This document shows positions 1 to 11,154 of a stretch of DNA of 64,000 bases, in pieces (the first letter of the stretch is position 1; every line of letters starts with the position of its first letter). A program made the translations under genes and the position numbers. This DNA comes from Alnus glutinosa (taxonomy: Eukaryota; Streptophyta; Magnoliopsida; Fagales; Betulaceae): NCBI RefSeq assembly GCF_958979055.1, contig NC_084890.1, positions 248,001 through 312,000 of the forward strand, in the 5' to 3' direction. The notes below the pieces were generated by a model that did no database searches, had not been told where the DNA came from, and saw nothing but the letters and a program-made list of their open reading frames with translations.

Positions 1-501
1 CCACGTATGCGCCACGTGTCGCCATCTTATTGGCGACACGTGGCGCTGACATGCACATCTTAATAAAATAATATAAATTTATTAAAAAATAAATAAATAT
101 ACTTACTTATTTATTTTTTTATTTTTTTTTTAAAAAAAAAAACAAAAAAAAAAAAAAAAAAATGGGGCAAGGGGGGTGGCGCGCGGCCACCCTTTTGCCT
201 CATTTTTTTTTTCTTTTTTGTTTTTTTTTTTTTAAAAAAATAAGTATATTTATTTATTTTTTTAAAAAAATTATATTATTTTATTAAGATGTGCATGTCA
301 GCGCCACGTGTCGCCAATAAGATGGCGACACGTGGCGTTGACGTGGTATTTGACGGAATCTGTTAAAAATTTTAACAGAATTTGACATCAGGGATCGATT
401 TGTAATTATTGCATACCACAAGGACCTCCCATACACTTTTTAAACCATAGGGAGTGAAAAATAATTATGGCATACCACAGGGACCAACGGTGCAATTATC
501 C
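1..501. mobile_element. MULE-type MITE with long terminal inverted repeats, left end outside window
   Basis: Two arms of an inverted repeat are visible: bases 1-60 and about 290-350 are reverse complements (core GCCACGTGTCGCCA with TTATTGGCGACACGTGGC), around an AT-rich loop with a short GC-rich stem (GTGGCGCGCGGCCACCC, about 176-192). The right terminal arm (about 370-501) closely matches both arms of the element at 50082-50714, which has a perfect 9-bp target duplication, so I assign it to the same Mutator-like family. The outer left arm lies beyond the window. The right end abuts an A-run (502-510). It is non-coding and non-autonomous. Confidence 0.75.
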
Positions 502-510
502 AAAAAAAAA

Positions 511-2090
511 ATATACAAAAAAATAAACATTTTTTATGAAAATCTATTTCCATAGGTAGACACGGTTGAAAATAAAAAGTATAAAGAAAGAAAAAATAGC
601 AGGAGAATATCTAGATTCTAATTATAAAAATGTATAAAACACAAAATCCTTCAACCTCTACAAAACCAAAAAAGAGAGAAAAAAAAAAATGAAAGAAAGA
701 AAGCAAAGTCCTTAAAAAAAAAAAAAACAAAATAAAATTATGTACTTTAATACTCTGTTCTTCTCTTGAATGTCATTGTTAGAAACTATTGATTTCACAA
801 TTCAAGATGTTTCAAACTCTAAAGAGAGGTATAAATAACTAATTTAAGAGAGTAAGTAATATGATTTTTCAGCTTACTTGTGTTGTTTCTTTAAAATTAA
901 TGCATGCAATACCTATATGGTCAATTATGGGTAGTTAATGTAGTAAGTTCTTAGTTTTAAATTTTGTCTCTCTATAATTTTGGAAAGTTGTAAATTCTGA
1001 AACCATAATATTGTACATTAAATTTTTGAACTTAATGAAATTTCATATAAAAAAAAAAAAATTTGAAATAAAATTTTGAAGAAAAAAAAAATCTGACCAC
1101 TTAGAATTAATGCATGTTTTTAATTTTAATTTTTTAAAAAAATCTCACAACTTAATGCGGCTATAATGACACTTAATGATACCTACTATATTTCAATCTT
1201 ATATAATTATGAACATTCGACAAAGCAAATGAACGAAAAAAAAAAAATAATAATAATAATAATAATAATAATAATTCTCATAAACATTCAAATGAAGAAT
1301 TGCTCAACCAAAAATTGCACAAAATAAATAGAAACATATTTGGATTTCAACCAAAAATATAAAATACTAAAGAAACACATGTCTCCACAAAAAGAGTCAT
1401 ATTTGTATCATTAATTGAGAGAGAGATTACTTGTATCATTAATAAAGAGAGAGAGACATTAAATTGACCGGTTCAATTTTATTTAAAAGACCGGTTCAGC
1501 ACTTAAATGACCGGTTTAGTCACTAAAAAGTATGGGTTCATGCCACGTGTCACCATTCTATATCATTCTAAAGAAGAACTCGGCTTTTATATATATAAAA
1601 GAAATCTGACCACTTAGAATTAATGCATGTTTTTAATTTTAATTTTTTTAAAAAAATCTCATAACTTAATGTGGCTATAATGACACTTAATGATACCTAC
1701 TATATTTCAATCATATATAATTCTGAACATTCGACAAAGCAAATAGACGAAAAATAAAAAATAAAAAATCTCATAAACATTCAAATGAAGAATTGCTCAA
1801 CCAAAAATTTTACAAAATAAATGGAAACATATTTAGATTTCAACCAAAAATTTAAAATACTAAAGAAATACATGTCTCCACAAAAGAGTCATATTTATAT
1901 CATTAATCTGGAGAGAGACTACTTGTATCATTAATAGAGAGAGACATTAAATTGACCGGTTCAGTACTTAAATGACCCGTTTAGTCACTAAAAAGTATAG
2001 GTTCATGCGACGTATCACAATTCTATGTCATTCAAAGGAAGAACTCGGTTTTTATATATATATTATAAGATAAGATAAGATAAGATAAGA
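511..2090 (-). mobile_element. Non-autonomous Helitron, 5' part (copy A)
   Basis: This is the left-unit copy of the Helitron found whole at 6742-9369. On the minus strand its 5' terminus is in the TTATC repeat ending at 2090 (A|TC), followed by an AAAACCGAGTTCTTC-like block. The last roughly 480 bp of this terminus are present twice in tandem (about 1094-1600 and 1608-2090), which copy B lacks. A MULE MITE interrupts it at about 501-510, so the rest must lie left of the window. No coding sequence. Confidence 0.6.
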
Positions 2091-2136
2091 TTACTAAGCA
2101 ATTGTTCAGAATTAAACTTACACACCTTAATTGTCG

Positions 2137-2170
<34 letters not shown>

Positions 2171-2233
2171 CAGTACTGATCAGGAAGGCCACCATTTTTC
2201 TGATGAGGAAATGGCAGTGTCCTTAATTACATA

Positions 2234-2759
2234 TTAGAGGTTGATGACAATGAGAATAGATACTAAAAATATCAAAACGATAAGGCAGGCAACAATATCA
2301 TCCGGCAACGCCTGTTGTGCCTTGTCTAATTGTAAACATACATGTGAATCATGAGAAGAAGCAGACGCCTTCTTCTTCTCAGAGACACTGCCGGTTGACG
2401 GCTTCTTAATTCTGATCTCCTCCAAAGCAGCATAATTATTGGCCCCTTCTTGTTTCTTCCATAACAAGGAAAAATCAAAACCTTCATTAATTACATAACG
2501 CAAATATTAAAGAAAGTCGGCTCATTGAAAAATATAAATTCACTCACAAATTTGTGAACTTTGTCAACTTGACGTTCAGATTTTAGCTTCGACACTTGAC
2601 TCTTGAGTTCATTAACCTCTCTCTCAAGGTTGGCGATTCTCCCTGCTTGTGCTTCAGTGGCCTGTAACAATATTTAGTACGTATATCAATTATTAAAACA
2701 AGTGAATATCGTAGAAAATCTTGTCATTGATCATTGATCATTGATGCTGCATACTGGCT

Positions 2760-2805
<46 letters not shown>

Positions 2806-3161
2806 CTCTCCTTTGATTGAAGCTTGGATTCTAGCCTGGAGAGTGCAGACCTCAAGTCACGATTTTCTTTCTCCAAAGCTGCTTTCTTTTCTTGATCGGC
2901 TTCAAGTTGAAGGTTTGACACCATGGACTACATTAAATAAATAAATCTTTCGTTAGCTACCAATTAATAGTACTAATTGTGTTGTTGCGATCACAGAGTA
3001 CTCAAACATGACAAATATTATGAACCTGCGCGCGCGCATACCTGGCTGTCATCGTCTAGCAGAGGTTGGTTTAGTGAATTGAAAGGGAAAATTCGGTGAT
3101 AGCGAAAAGGAGTACGTGACCACATACGTCGTTGCACTCTTGTTGATTGCCCGTTTCCCAT
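2234..3161 (-). CDS. Coiled-coil, tail-anchored small protein (tandem copy 1)
   Basis: I do not recognise the family. Four coding exons join in phase 0 with GT-AG borders: 3161-3042, 2927-2805, 2661-2548 and 2455-2234, giving 192 residues. The start MGNGQSTRVQRR is basic. Residues about 45-118 are heptad-rich (LESKLQSKER, LEREVNELKSQVSKLKSER), predicting a long coiled coil. The C-terminus (from about residue 171) is one hydrophobic helix, DDIVACLIVLIFLVSI, ending INL and then a stop, the layout of a tail-anchored membrane protein with its bulk in the cytosol. Function is unknown; tethering or dimerisation is an inference from shape only. A 5'UTR intron is plausible (donor near 3306, acceptor near 3189). 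The Helitron 5' end lies about 140 bp downstream. The copy at 9529 encodes the same protein with 9 substitutions. Confidence 0.75.
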
Positions 3162-3482
3162 ATATATAGATATTGATTCACCACCTAGAATCATTGAATA
3201 TATGTTGTACAATCACACAATTAGAAGCACTAGATAGAGAGGAAAACACAGATCGATTTAAGTAACTCAGGATTAATTAGGAAGATCAATTAGAGAAGTT
3301 TTAGTACCTTAATTTGCTCGATTGTCTCGATCTGTCTAATAAACACAGTCGATTGTCTCCTTCCAGCATATACAGCAAGATACGCACGCACGCACGCACC
3401 CTTTATAGTTTTTACTAGAGTCAATGCATGCCCTCGATCAACTAGAAAATTTCTTAATTAGATAGATTATTTGTTCAGCAAT

Positions 3483-4452
3483 TTCATTACAATTGTTCAT
3501 AATTTATAATGAAACCCTAAAACTACAAAATGATAAAATATTCTAAAAATGAAAATAAAACAAAAGAAACAACTAAGATAATTCTTGACGACTATGTCAA
3601 TCTAAATGTGAGAATTTTCTAGAAGGGGAATTAAGAAATTTAAGAAAAGTGAAGGGGAATCAGGAAATTTAGGAAAAGTTACTATGGAGAATATTTTTCA
3701 AATCACAATCTATCAATAATCTCTACTTTCCATCTTGAACAATATATAGTAGTTGACCATTTCTTTTCTTGCTTAAATCTGCTTGATTTGGTATATTAAT
3801 ATTATGGATGTAAAAGAATCAATCTTGTCACCACATCATAGATCAATTAATTAATTTTCGGCTGTACTAAAAGTTCCACCAATAATTTCCCACTCATGCC
3901 CTTCAGTTGTTTCTCACTCTTCATCGACTTGGCCAGTAGCCTTTTCCTTTTGTACTTCCACCGCCGAATATTAGTTGTCCTCATGTCCACTTGGTGCCAA
4001 CGATACAGAATGTCCCGCTTAAATTAGTTTACTCGTCAGAACCTAATGTTTGGTTTCGACAATAAAACATTTTCATCCCCGCTTGCTGAGAACCCACTGG
4101 TGAAGCTCTTTGTCCTACAGTAAGATTGCTCTTGAATAAGCATGTTTGTTAATAATCTCGATGTCAAGACGAACGCCCTCTCAATAATAAAATCATCTTG
4201 AGAACAAGATGAAATTCTTGTCCTACATCAGATTCAATAACTTGTGGGCATTGCCACATCAGTCTAGTTGTATGAGAGTGAAATGAGAGTTGAGTATGTA
4301 GTATTACTCTTTCATGATATACTGAAATATACAAAAATATTTTGTTATGTCATTTTTCTTCTTCTTCTAATTATCTTCTTATCTCATTTGGATATTCTTT
4401 CTGAATGCAATTTTCTGTTAACAGTAGGAGACTCCCTTGGTTCATCCTATCA
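3483..4452. other. Intergenic, no gene seen
   Basis: AT-rich sequence upstream of copy 1. No ORF with family resemblance. The part at about 4250-4330 has the flavour of an old LTR border, but I could not define ends or repeats, so it is left unassigned. Confidence 0.5.
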
Positions 4453-5008
4453 CACTACAAAAATATTGTCAAATTGCCACGTGCATTTTGACACGTGTAC
4501 AGCACTGTACACGTGTCAAAATGTTTGCCACGAGTATTTTGACACGCGTCTTACGCGTGTCAGATGTGCAAGACTCTAATTGCACATTTTGACACGTGTA
4601 TTTGCAATACACGTGTCAAACCGTTTGACACGTGTATTTGTAATATTCGTGTCAAAACGGTTTGACACGTGTATTTAAATACACGTGTCAAAACGTTTTT
4701 TTTTTAAAAAAAAAAAATCCAAATTGATTTTGTTATTGTTTATTTAAATTCCAAATTTGGAATTTTTTTTCAATTTAATTTTGTTATTGTTTATTTAAAT
4801 TTATTTGGGTTAATAAATTTTTGTTTTTTTTTTTTCCAAATTTTATTATTTTCGAGAGAGAGAGACGTAGAGATCCAGAGAGAGAGGGAGGCAGAGAGAG
4901 ATAGGGAGAGAGAGTAGAGAGAGAGAGGGAGGCAGAGAGATATAGGGAGAGAGAGTAGAGAGAGAGACATAGAGATACTGAGAGAGAGGCAGAGAGAGAT
5001 AGGGAGAG

Positions 5009-5040
<32 letters not shown>

Positions 5041-5358
5041 GTAGAGAGAGAGAGAGAAAGAGATAGAGAGGAAGAGAGAGAGAAAGAGATAGAGAGGAAG
5101 AGAGCGATAGAGAGAGAGACCGAGCAGAGAGAGCTGGAGAGAGGGCGGCTCACCGGCGGGAAGGGCGGATGCGCGGTGGCCGGAAGCTGGCCGCTGCGGC
5201 TGTGACGGAGAGGGAGAGAGAGAGAGAGAGGGAGAGAGAGAGAGGTAGAGAGAGAGAGACCGAGAACACTGTACCGAGCAGAGAGAGGTGGAGAGAGGGC
5301 GTCTCACCGGCGGGAAGGGCTGATGCGCGGTGGCCGGACGTTGGCCGGCGAAACTGTG

Positions 5359-5407
<49 letters not shown>

Positions 5408-5448
5408 GAGAGAATTCAGATCGGAACCCAAATGGGTTCCGATCTGTA

Positions 5449-5544
<96 letters not shown>

Positions 5545-6318
5545 ATCTATTATTATATTATTATATTATTTGAATTTTAAAAATTATATATATATATATA
5601 TATATACACATATATAAGCGGGAAAAATAAACTTTTAACCGGGAGAAACCAAACAATTGGGCACGTGTACTGAGTACACGTGCCCAATTCGGGACGTGTA
5701 TTTAAATACGCGTTCCCAATTGTTAAAATTCTATTTAATAAAAAAAATTAAATTTGAAAAAAATAACAGTTTGACACGTGTATTTAATACGCGTGTCTAA
5801 TTGTTGAAATTATATTTAATAAAAAAAAATTATATTTGGAAAAAAAAATAACAGTTTGACACGTGTATTTAATACACGTGTCCAATTGGACACGTGTATT
5901 AAATACACGTGTCAAATTGGACGCGTGTATTTAATACGCGTGTCTAATTGTTGAAATTCTATTTAATTAAAAAAAAATTATATTTGGAAAAAAATAACAG
6001 TTTGACACGTGTATTTAATACACGCGTCCAATTTGACACGTGTATTTAATACACGTGTCCAATTGGACACGTGTATTAAATACACGTGTCAAATTGGACG
6101 CGTGTATTTAATACGCGTGTCTAATTGTTGAAATTCTATTTAATTAAAAAAAAATTATATTTAAAAAAAATAGTTTGACACGTGTATTAAATACACGTGT
6201 CAATTTGTGACGGCTGTACAATTAGACACGTGTCTCCAAAGACACGTGTCAAATTGGACGCGTGTCTACAGTAACGGGTACTGTAGACACGCGTCAAAAT
6301 GCATGCATTTTTGTAGTG
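4453..6318. mobile_element. Non-autonomous CACTA (EnSpm) element
   Basis: The element begins CACTACAAAAAT and ends ATTTTTGTAGTG, the classic CACTA terminal inverted repeat, and is flanked by a 3-bp target duplication TCA on both sides. Subterminal zones (about 4480-4695 and 5655-6300) are packed with the palindromic motif ACACGTGT in both orientations, typical of transposase-binding subterminal repeats. The centre (4855-5610) is low complexity: GA-rich tracts, two copies of a GC-rich segment, then a long TA tract and a shorter one. It has no transposase ORF, so it would need a helper element. Confidence 0.9.
4855..5610. repeat. GA-rich and TA microsatellite core of the CACTA element
   Basis: Runs of (GA)n from about 4855 to 5413 enclose two related GC-rich segments (about 5125-5205 and 5275-5362, sharing CTCACCGGCGGGAAGGGC and GATGCGCGGTGGCCGGA). 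A TA dinucleotide tract follows at about 5454-5541 and a shorter one to about 5606. Long open frames here are artefacts of the dinucleotide repeats. Confidence 0.85.
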
Positions 6319-6741
6319 TCACTAGAAGATGAAGCAAGAGTAGGGATTTTTATTATTATCTTTCTTATCTCTTTTCATGATAGGATTTGCCAATGAATGA
6401 ATGAATACTAATTTTATTTTTTTATACATTAACTTAATATATTTCTCATTTACGCGTTGACTTCTTATTATAAGAATTTCTTTCTTCCGACCCTGCCAAA
6501 CACCAGTTTTGCCGATCCCGAGCCCTTTGACTATTCACATTCCTAATTAATCATGCAATTACACCAAGTCGCTGCCTCGTGGATGGACTTGGTCAGCATC
6601 TTGAGAACCACCCACCCACCCTCCCTTCCTTTTTTTTTTTTTTTAAACAAAATAATCAAATAAATGGATTAAGAAATAAAAACCATAAGAAAAATTCAAC
6701 AAAATGCATAGCAACACAAAGAATCATCCAAATTAAGGAAA
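6319..6741. other. Intergenic, no gene seen
   Basis: Short spacer between the CACTA element and the Helitron 3' end. It contains a T-run near 6630 and nothing I recognise. Confidence 0.5.
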
Positions 6742-9369
6742 TTAGCTCATAATTCGCGTTATGTGCGGAATTCTTCATTATAATTTAGTTTCAAAATTTA
6801 AACACGTTTTCATTGTACTTTTTAATATAGGTTAAAAAATGCTTGTAAAAAAAATTATCGCACATTTTTCAATAAAAAGACAATAAAGGTTAAGACCCTT
6901 AATTTTATTTTAATTCAAAAAAAATAAAACTTTTAAAAATATTTGATCATATAGGTGTAGTTTATAACGAAAAGAAGTATAAAAAAAATAGTAAAAAGAA
7001 AATCTAAATTTCAAATATTACAGCATATGTGTTGTAGTTTTTTCAAAGGTCAAGATGATGCTGTAACTTTTTTTACAGCACCGAAGCCAAATCTTACAAA
7101 AGAAAACAAAAATTTTCACTCAATATTTAATGCAATCAAATAAATCTTCTCACATCACATTCAATACTTAAATAAGTTTTTGCCTTATTTTACTTTCAAA
7201 AGCAGAAAAAACACATCAAAAAAAATTTGAGTGAATCATACCAAAAGAAAAAAAAAAACCATTAAACATTCAAATATATTAAAAAATAAGACCCAATCAA
7301 AACATGTTAAAATCTTTGTTACCATATCAATAGTTTAAAATGAAAAAAAAAATTAAAAAAAATTAAAAAAAGCAAGAAGAAAACCTATAGATTATGATTA
7401 TCAAAACATTAACAAAAAAAAAATAAGCAGGAGTCTCTAATATTATTGGTGTGATACCTATTACATTTTGATACAAATAAAACTCATGTAATTCTGAACA
7501 TTCTAAAAAAAAATACATAGCAAACTAAACAAAATGATTGAAAATCGAGTAAATTATACAAACCAAAACAAAAATATCTATAAAACATTCAAATGAACTA
7601 AAAAATAAGACACTTAATTTTAGTTTAATCCATATAAATTAAAATATTTTAAAATATTTGTGCCCATATGAATAGTTTATAACAAAAAAGAAGTATAAAG
7701 AAGAAGAAAAATAGCAAGAAGAAAACATGGTTCAATCTAATTACTAAAACATTAATAAAAAAATTAGCAGGAATCTATAATATTGTTAGTGTGATACCTA
7801 TTATATTTAAATACAAATAAAACCCAAGTAATTATAAACATTTAAAAAAATACTGAACAAACTAAACAAAATATTTTTTTACGAATACAAAATATTTCAT
7901 TACAATGCTTAATATCTCTTTGGTGTTTCAAAAGTAATTATATTTCTTTTATGCACAGCAATTAAATAAATTTTTGCATTGTTTTGCTTTCACAAGCATA
8001 AAAACATTTTCAAAAAAATGGCTAAAAATGGAGTAAATCACATAAACGAAAAAAAAAAAAAAAATTCCAGAAAACATAAGTCTTTATCATCTTAGTTTAA
8101 TCCATATACATTAAAAAATGTTTAAATCTTTATTCCCATAGGTATACATGGTTTAAAATGAAAAGTATAAAGAAAAAAAATATATCAAGAAAAATACATA
8201 GTTTAATCTAAATATCAAAATATTAATACAAAATTAGTAGGAATCTTTGTGTGATACCTATTATATTTCAATACAAATAAAATGCAAATAATTCTGAATA
8301 TAAGGGGAAAAAAAATATAGAAAAAAATAAACATTTTTTATGAAAATCTATTTCCATAGGTAGACATGGTTGAAAATAAAAAGTATAAAGAAAAAAAAAA
8401 TAGCAGGAGAATATCTAGATTCTAATTATAAAAATGTATAAAACACAAAATCCTTCAACCTCTACAAAACCAAAAAAGAGAATAAGAAAAAAAATGAAAG
8501 AAAGAAAGCAAAGTCCTTAAAAGACAAAACAAAATAAAATTATGTACTTTAATACTCTGTTCTTCTCTTGAAGGTCGTTGTTGGATGCTCTTGATTTCAC
8601 AATTCAAGATGTTTCAAACCCTAAAGAGATGCATAAATAACTAATCTAAGAGAGTAAGTAATAAGATTTTTCAGCTTACTTGTACTATTTCTTTAAAATT
8701 AATGCATGCAATACTTATATGGTCAATTATAGGTAGTTAATGTAGTACGTTCTTAGTTTTAAATTTTGTCTCTCTATAATTTTGGAAAGTTGTAAATTCT
8801 GAAACCATAATATTGTACATTAAAATTTTGAACTTAATGAAATTTCATATAAAGAAAAATTTTGAAAAAAAAAACTGACCACTTAGAATTAATGCATGTT
8901 TTTAATTTTAATTTTTTAAAAAAACCTCACAACTTAATGCGGCTATAATGACATTTAATGATACCTACTATATTTCAATCTTATATAATTATGAACATTC
9001 AACAAAGCAAATGAAAAAAAAAAAAAAAATCTCATAAACATTCAAATGAAGAATTGCTGAACCAAAAATTTTACAAAATAAATGGAAACATATTTAGATT
9101 TCAACCAAAAATATAAAATACTAAAGAAACACATGTCTCCACAAAAAGTCATATTTATATCATTAATTGGAAGAGAGACTACTTGTATCGTTAATAGAGA
9201 TCGAGAGACATTAAATTGATCAGTTCAATTTTATTTAAAAGACCGGTTCAGTACTTAAATGACCGGTTTAGTCACTGAAAAATATGGGTTCATGCCACGT
9301 GTCACAATTCTATGTCATTCAAAGGAAGAACTCGGCTTTTATATACATGTAAGATAAGATAAGATAAGA
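6742..9369 (-). mobile_element. Non-autonomous Helitron (copy B, complete)
   Basis: Read on the minus strand, the 5' end is TC preceded by A in the TTATC repeat at 9369, followed by the conserved block ending in CCGAGTTCTTCC. The 3' end is at 6742: a short CGC/GCG hairpin, ATTATGAG, then CTAA followed by T, fitting the Helitron CTRR|T rule. It is an inverted relative of the Helitron at 19316-21710. The interior is AT-rich and non-coding, with about three diverged subrepeats starting GTGTGATACCTATTA (near 7449, 7789 and 8251). No Rep/helicase ORF. Confidence 0.7.
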
Positions 9370-10769
9370 TTACTAAGCAATTGAAGAGGAAAGGAAAACA
9401 ATCGAAAATAGTTCAGAATTAAACTTACACACCTTAATTGTCGATTATATATATATATATATCGACGGTACTGATCAGGAAGGCCACCATTTTTCTGATG
9501 AGGAAATGGCAGTGTCCTTAATTACATATTAGAGGTTGATGCCAATGAGAATAGATACTAAAAATATCAAAACGATAAGGCAGGCAACAATATCATCCGG
9601 CAACGCCTGTTGTGCCTTGTCTAATTGTAAACATACATGTGAATCATGAGAAGAAGCAGACGCCTTCTTCATCTCAGAGACACTGCCGGTTGACGGCTTC
9701 TTAACTCTGATCTCCTCCAAAGCAGCATAATTATTGGCCCCTCCTTGTTTCTTCCATAACAAGGAAAAATCAAAACCTTCATTAATTACATAACGCAAAT
9801 ATTAAAGAAAGTCGGATCATTGAAAAATATAAATTCACTCACAAATTTGTGAACTTTGTCAACTTGACGTTCAGATTTTAGCTTCGATACTTGACTCTTG
9901 AGTTCATTAACCTCTCTCTCAAGGTTGGCGATTCTCCCTTCTGGTGCTTCAGTGGCCTGTAACAATATTTAGTACGTATATCAATTATTAAAACAAGTGA
10001 ATATCGTAGAAAATCTTGTCATTGATCATTGATCATTGATGCTGCATACTGGCTTGCATATATATATATATATATACCCTCTCCTTTGATTGAAGCTTGG
10101 ATTCTAGCCTGGAGAGTGCAGACCTCAAGTCACGATTTTCTTTCTCCAAAGCTGCTTTCTTTTCTTGATCGGCTTCAAGTTGAAGGTTTGACACCATGGA
10201 CTACATTAAATAAATAAATCTTTCGTTAGCTACCAATTAATAGTACTAATTGTGTTGTTGCGATCACAGAGTACTCAAACATGACAAATATTATAAACCT
10301 GCGCGCGCGCATACCTGGCTGTCATCGTCTAGCAGAGGTTGGTTTAGTGAATTGGAAGGGGAAATTCGGTGATAGCGAAAAGGAGTACATGACCACATAC
10401 GTCGTTGCACTCTTGTTGATTGCCCGTTTCCCATATATATAGATATTGATTCACCACCTAAAATCATTGAATATATGTTGTACAATCACACAATTAATAG
10501 AAGTACAAGATAGAAAGGAAAACACAGATCGATTTAAGTACGTAACTCAGGATTAATTAGGAAGATCAATTAGAGAAGTTTTAGTACCTTAATTTGCTCG
10601 ATTGTCTCGATCTGTCTAATAAACACAGTCGATTGTCTCCTTCCAGCATATACAGCAAGATACGCACGCACGCAGGCATGCACCCTTTATAGTTTTTACT
10701 AGAGTCAATGCTTGCCCTCGATCAACTAGAAAATTTCTTAATTAGATAGGTTACTTGTTCAGCAATTTC
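8319..10769. repeat. Segmental tandem duplication, right unit
   Basis: Direct-orientation partner of 511-3482. Exons differ at only 10 of 579 coding positions, and introns and flanks are similarly close, so the duplication is recent. It lacks the internal doubling of the Helitron terminus seen in the left unit. Confidence 0.85.
9529..10434 (-). CDS. Coiled-coil, tail-anchored small protein (tandem copy 2)
   Basis: Same gene structure as copy 1: exons 10434-10315, 10200-10078, 9956-9843 and 9750-9529, all phase 0, 192 residues. Domain order is the same: basic N-terminus, central coiled coil, single C-terminal hydrophobic helix. Compared by eye with copy 1, there are 9 amino-acid changes (R to C and two F to S in exon 1; Q to P and A to E in exon 3; E to G, I to V, K to M and V to G in exon 4) and one silent change. 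Exon 2 is identical. The reading frame is open throughout, so it may be expressed; which copy is ancestral is not clear. Function unknown. Confidence 0.75.
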
Positions 10770-10907
10770 CTAACAACTTAATTTACCCCACAATGAGGCT
10801 TTGACTTTCAAATCATATCGCTTGGTAGTTTCCGTTAAGTCTAATTTCCCCGTAATTTTACTTTCAATATCTTTCAATTTCGTAATTCTAAGGTGGGTCT
10901 TAGGGTA

Positions 10908-11119
10908 TGTGTAATGTCCAAGACATTTCGCAGTAATTAAAATATAAATTTTGAGTAAATAATTAATTAAAATTATTTTATTGTCATTAAAAATGCAAAT
11001 GAATATTTTTAAGTCCAAAGAAAAAGAAATTATAAAAGAAATTAAGAAAGAAAATTGAAAAGAAAAGAAATTAGAAAAATAATATATATATATATATAGA
11101 AAAGAGGCCTGATGGCCTT

Positions 11120-11154
<35 letters not shown>

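Larger units (their letters stand above)
511..3482. repeat. Segmental tandem duplication, left unit
   Basis: This block matches 8319-10769 nearly base for base, covering the 5' part of a Helitron, the four-exon coiled-coil gene and its upstream region. Homology stops near 3482 (right) and is interrupted on the left by the MITE at 501. The unit is longer than its partner mainly because the Helitron terminus is duplicated inside it (1094-2090) and a TA microsatellite in an intron is longer. The two units are in direct orientation about 7.3 kb apart. Confidence 0.85.

Noticed and set aside
4784-5580. Several overlapping ORFs of 76-153 codons
   Set aside because: They are dinucleotide-repeat translations (Ser-Leu, Arg-Glu, Tyr-Ile) within the CACTA core.
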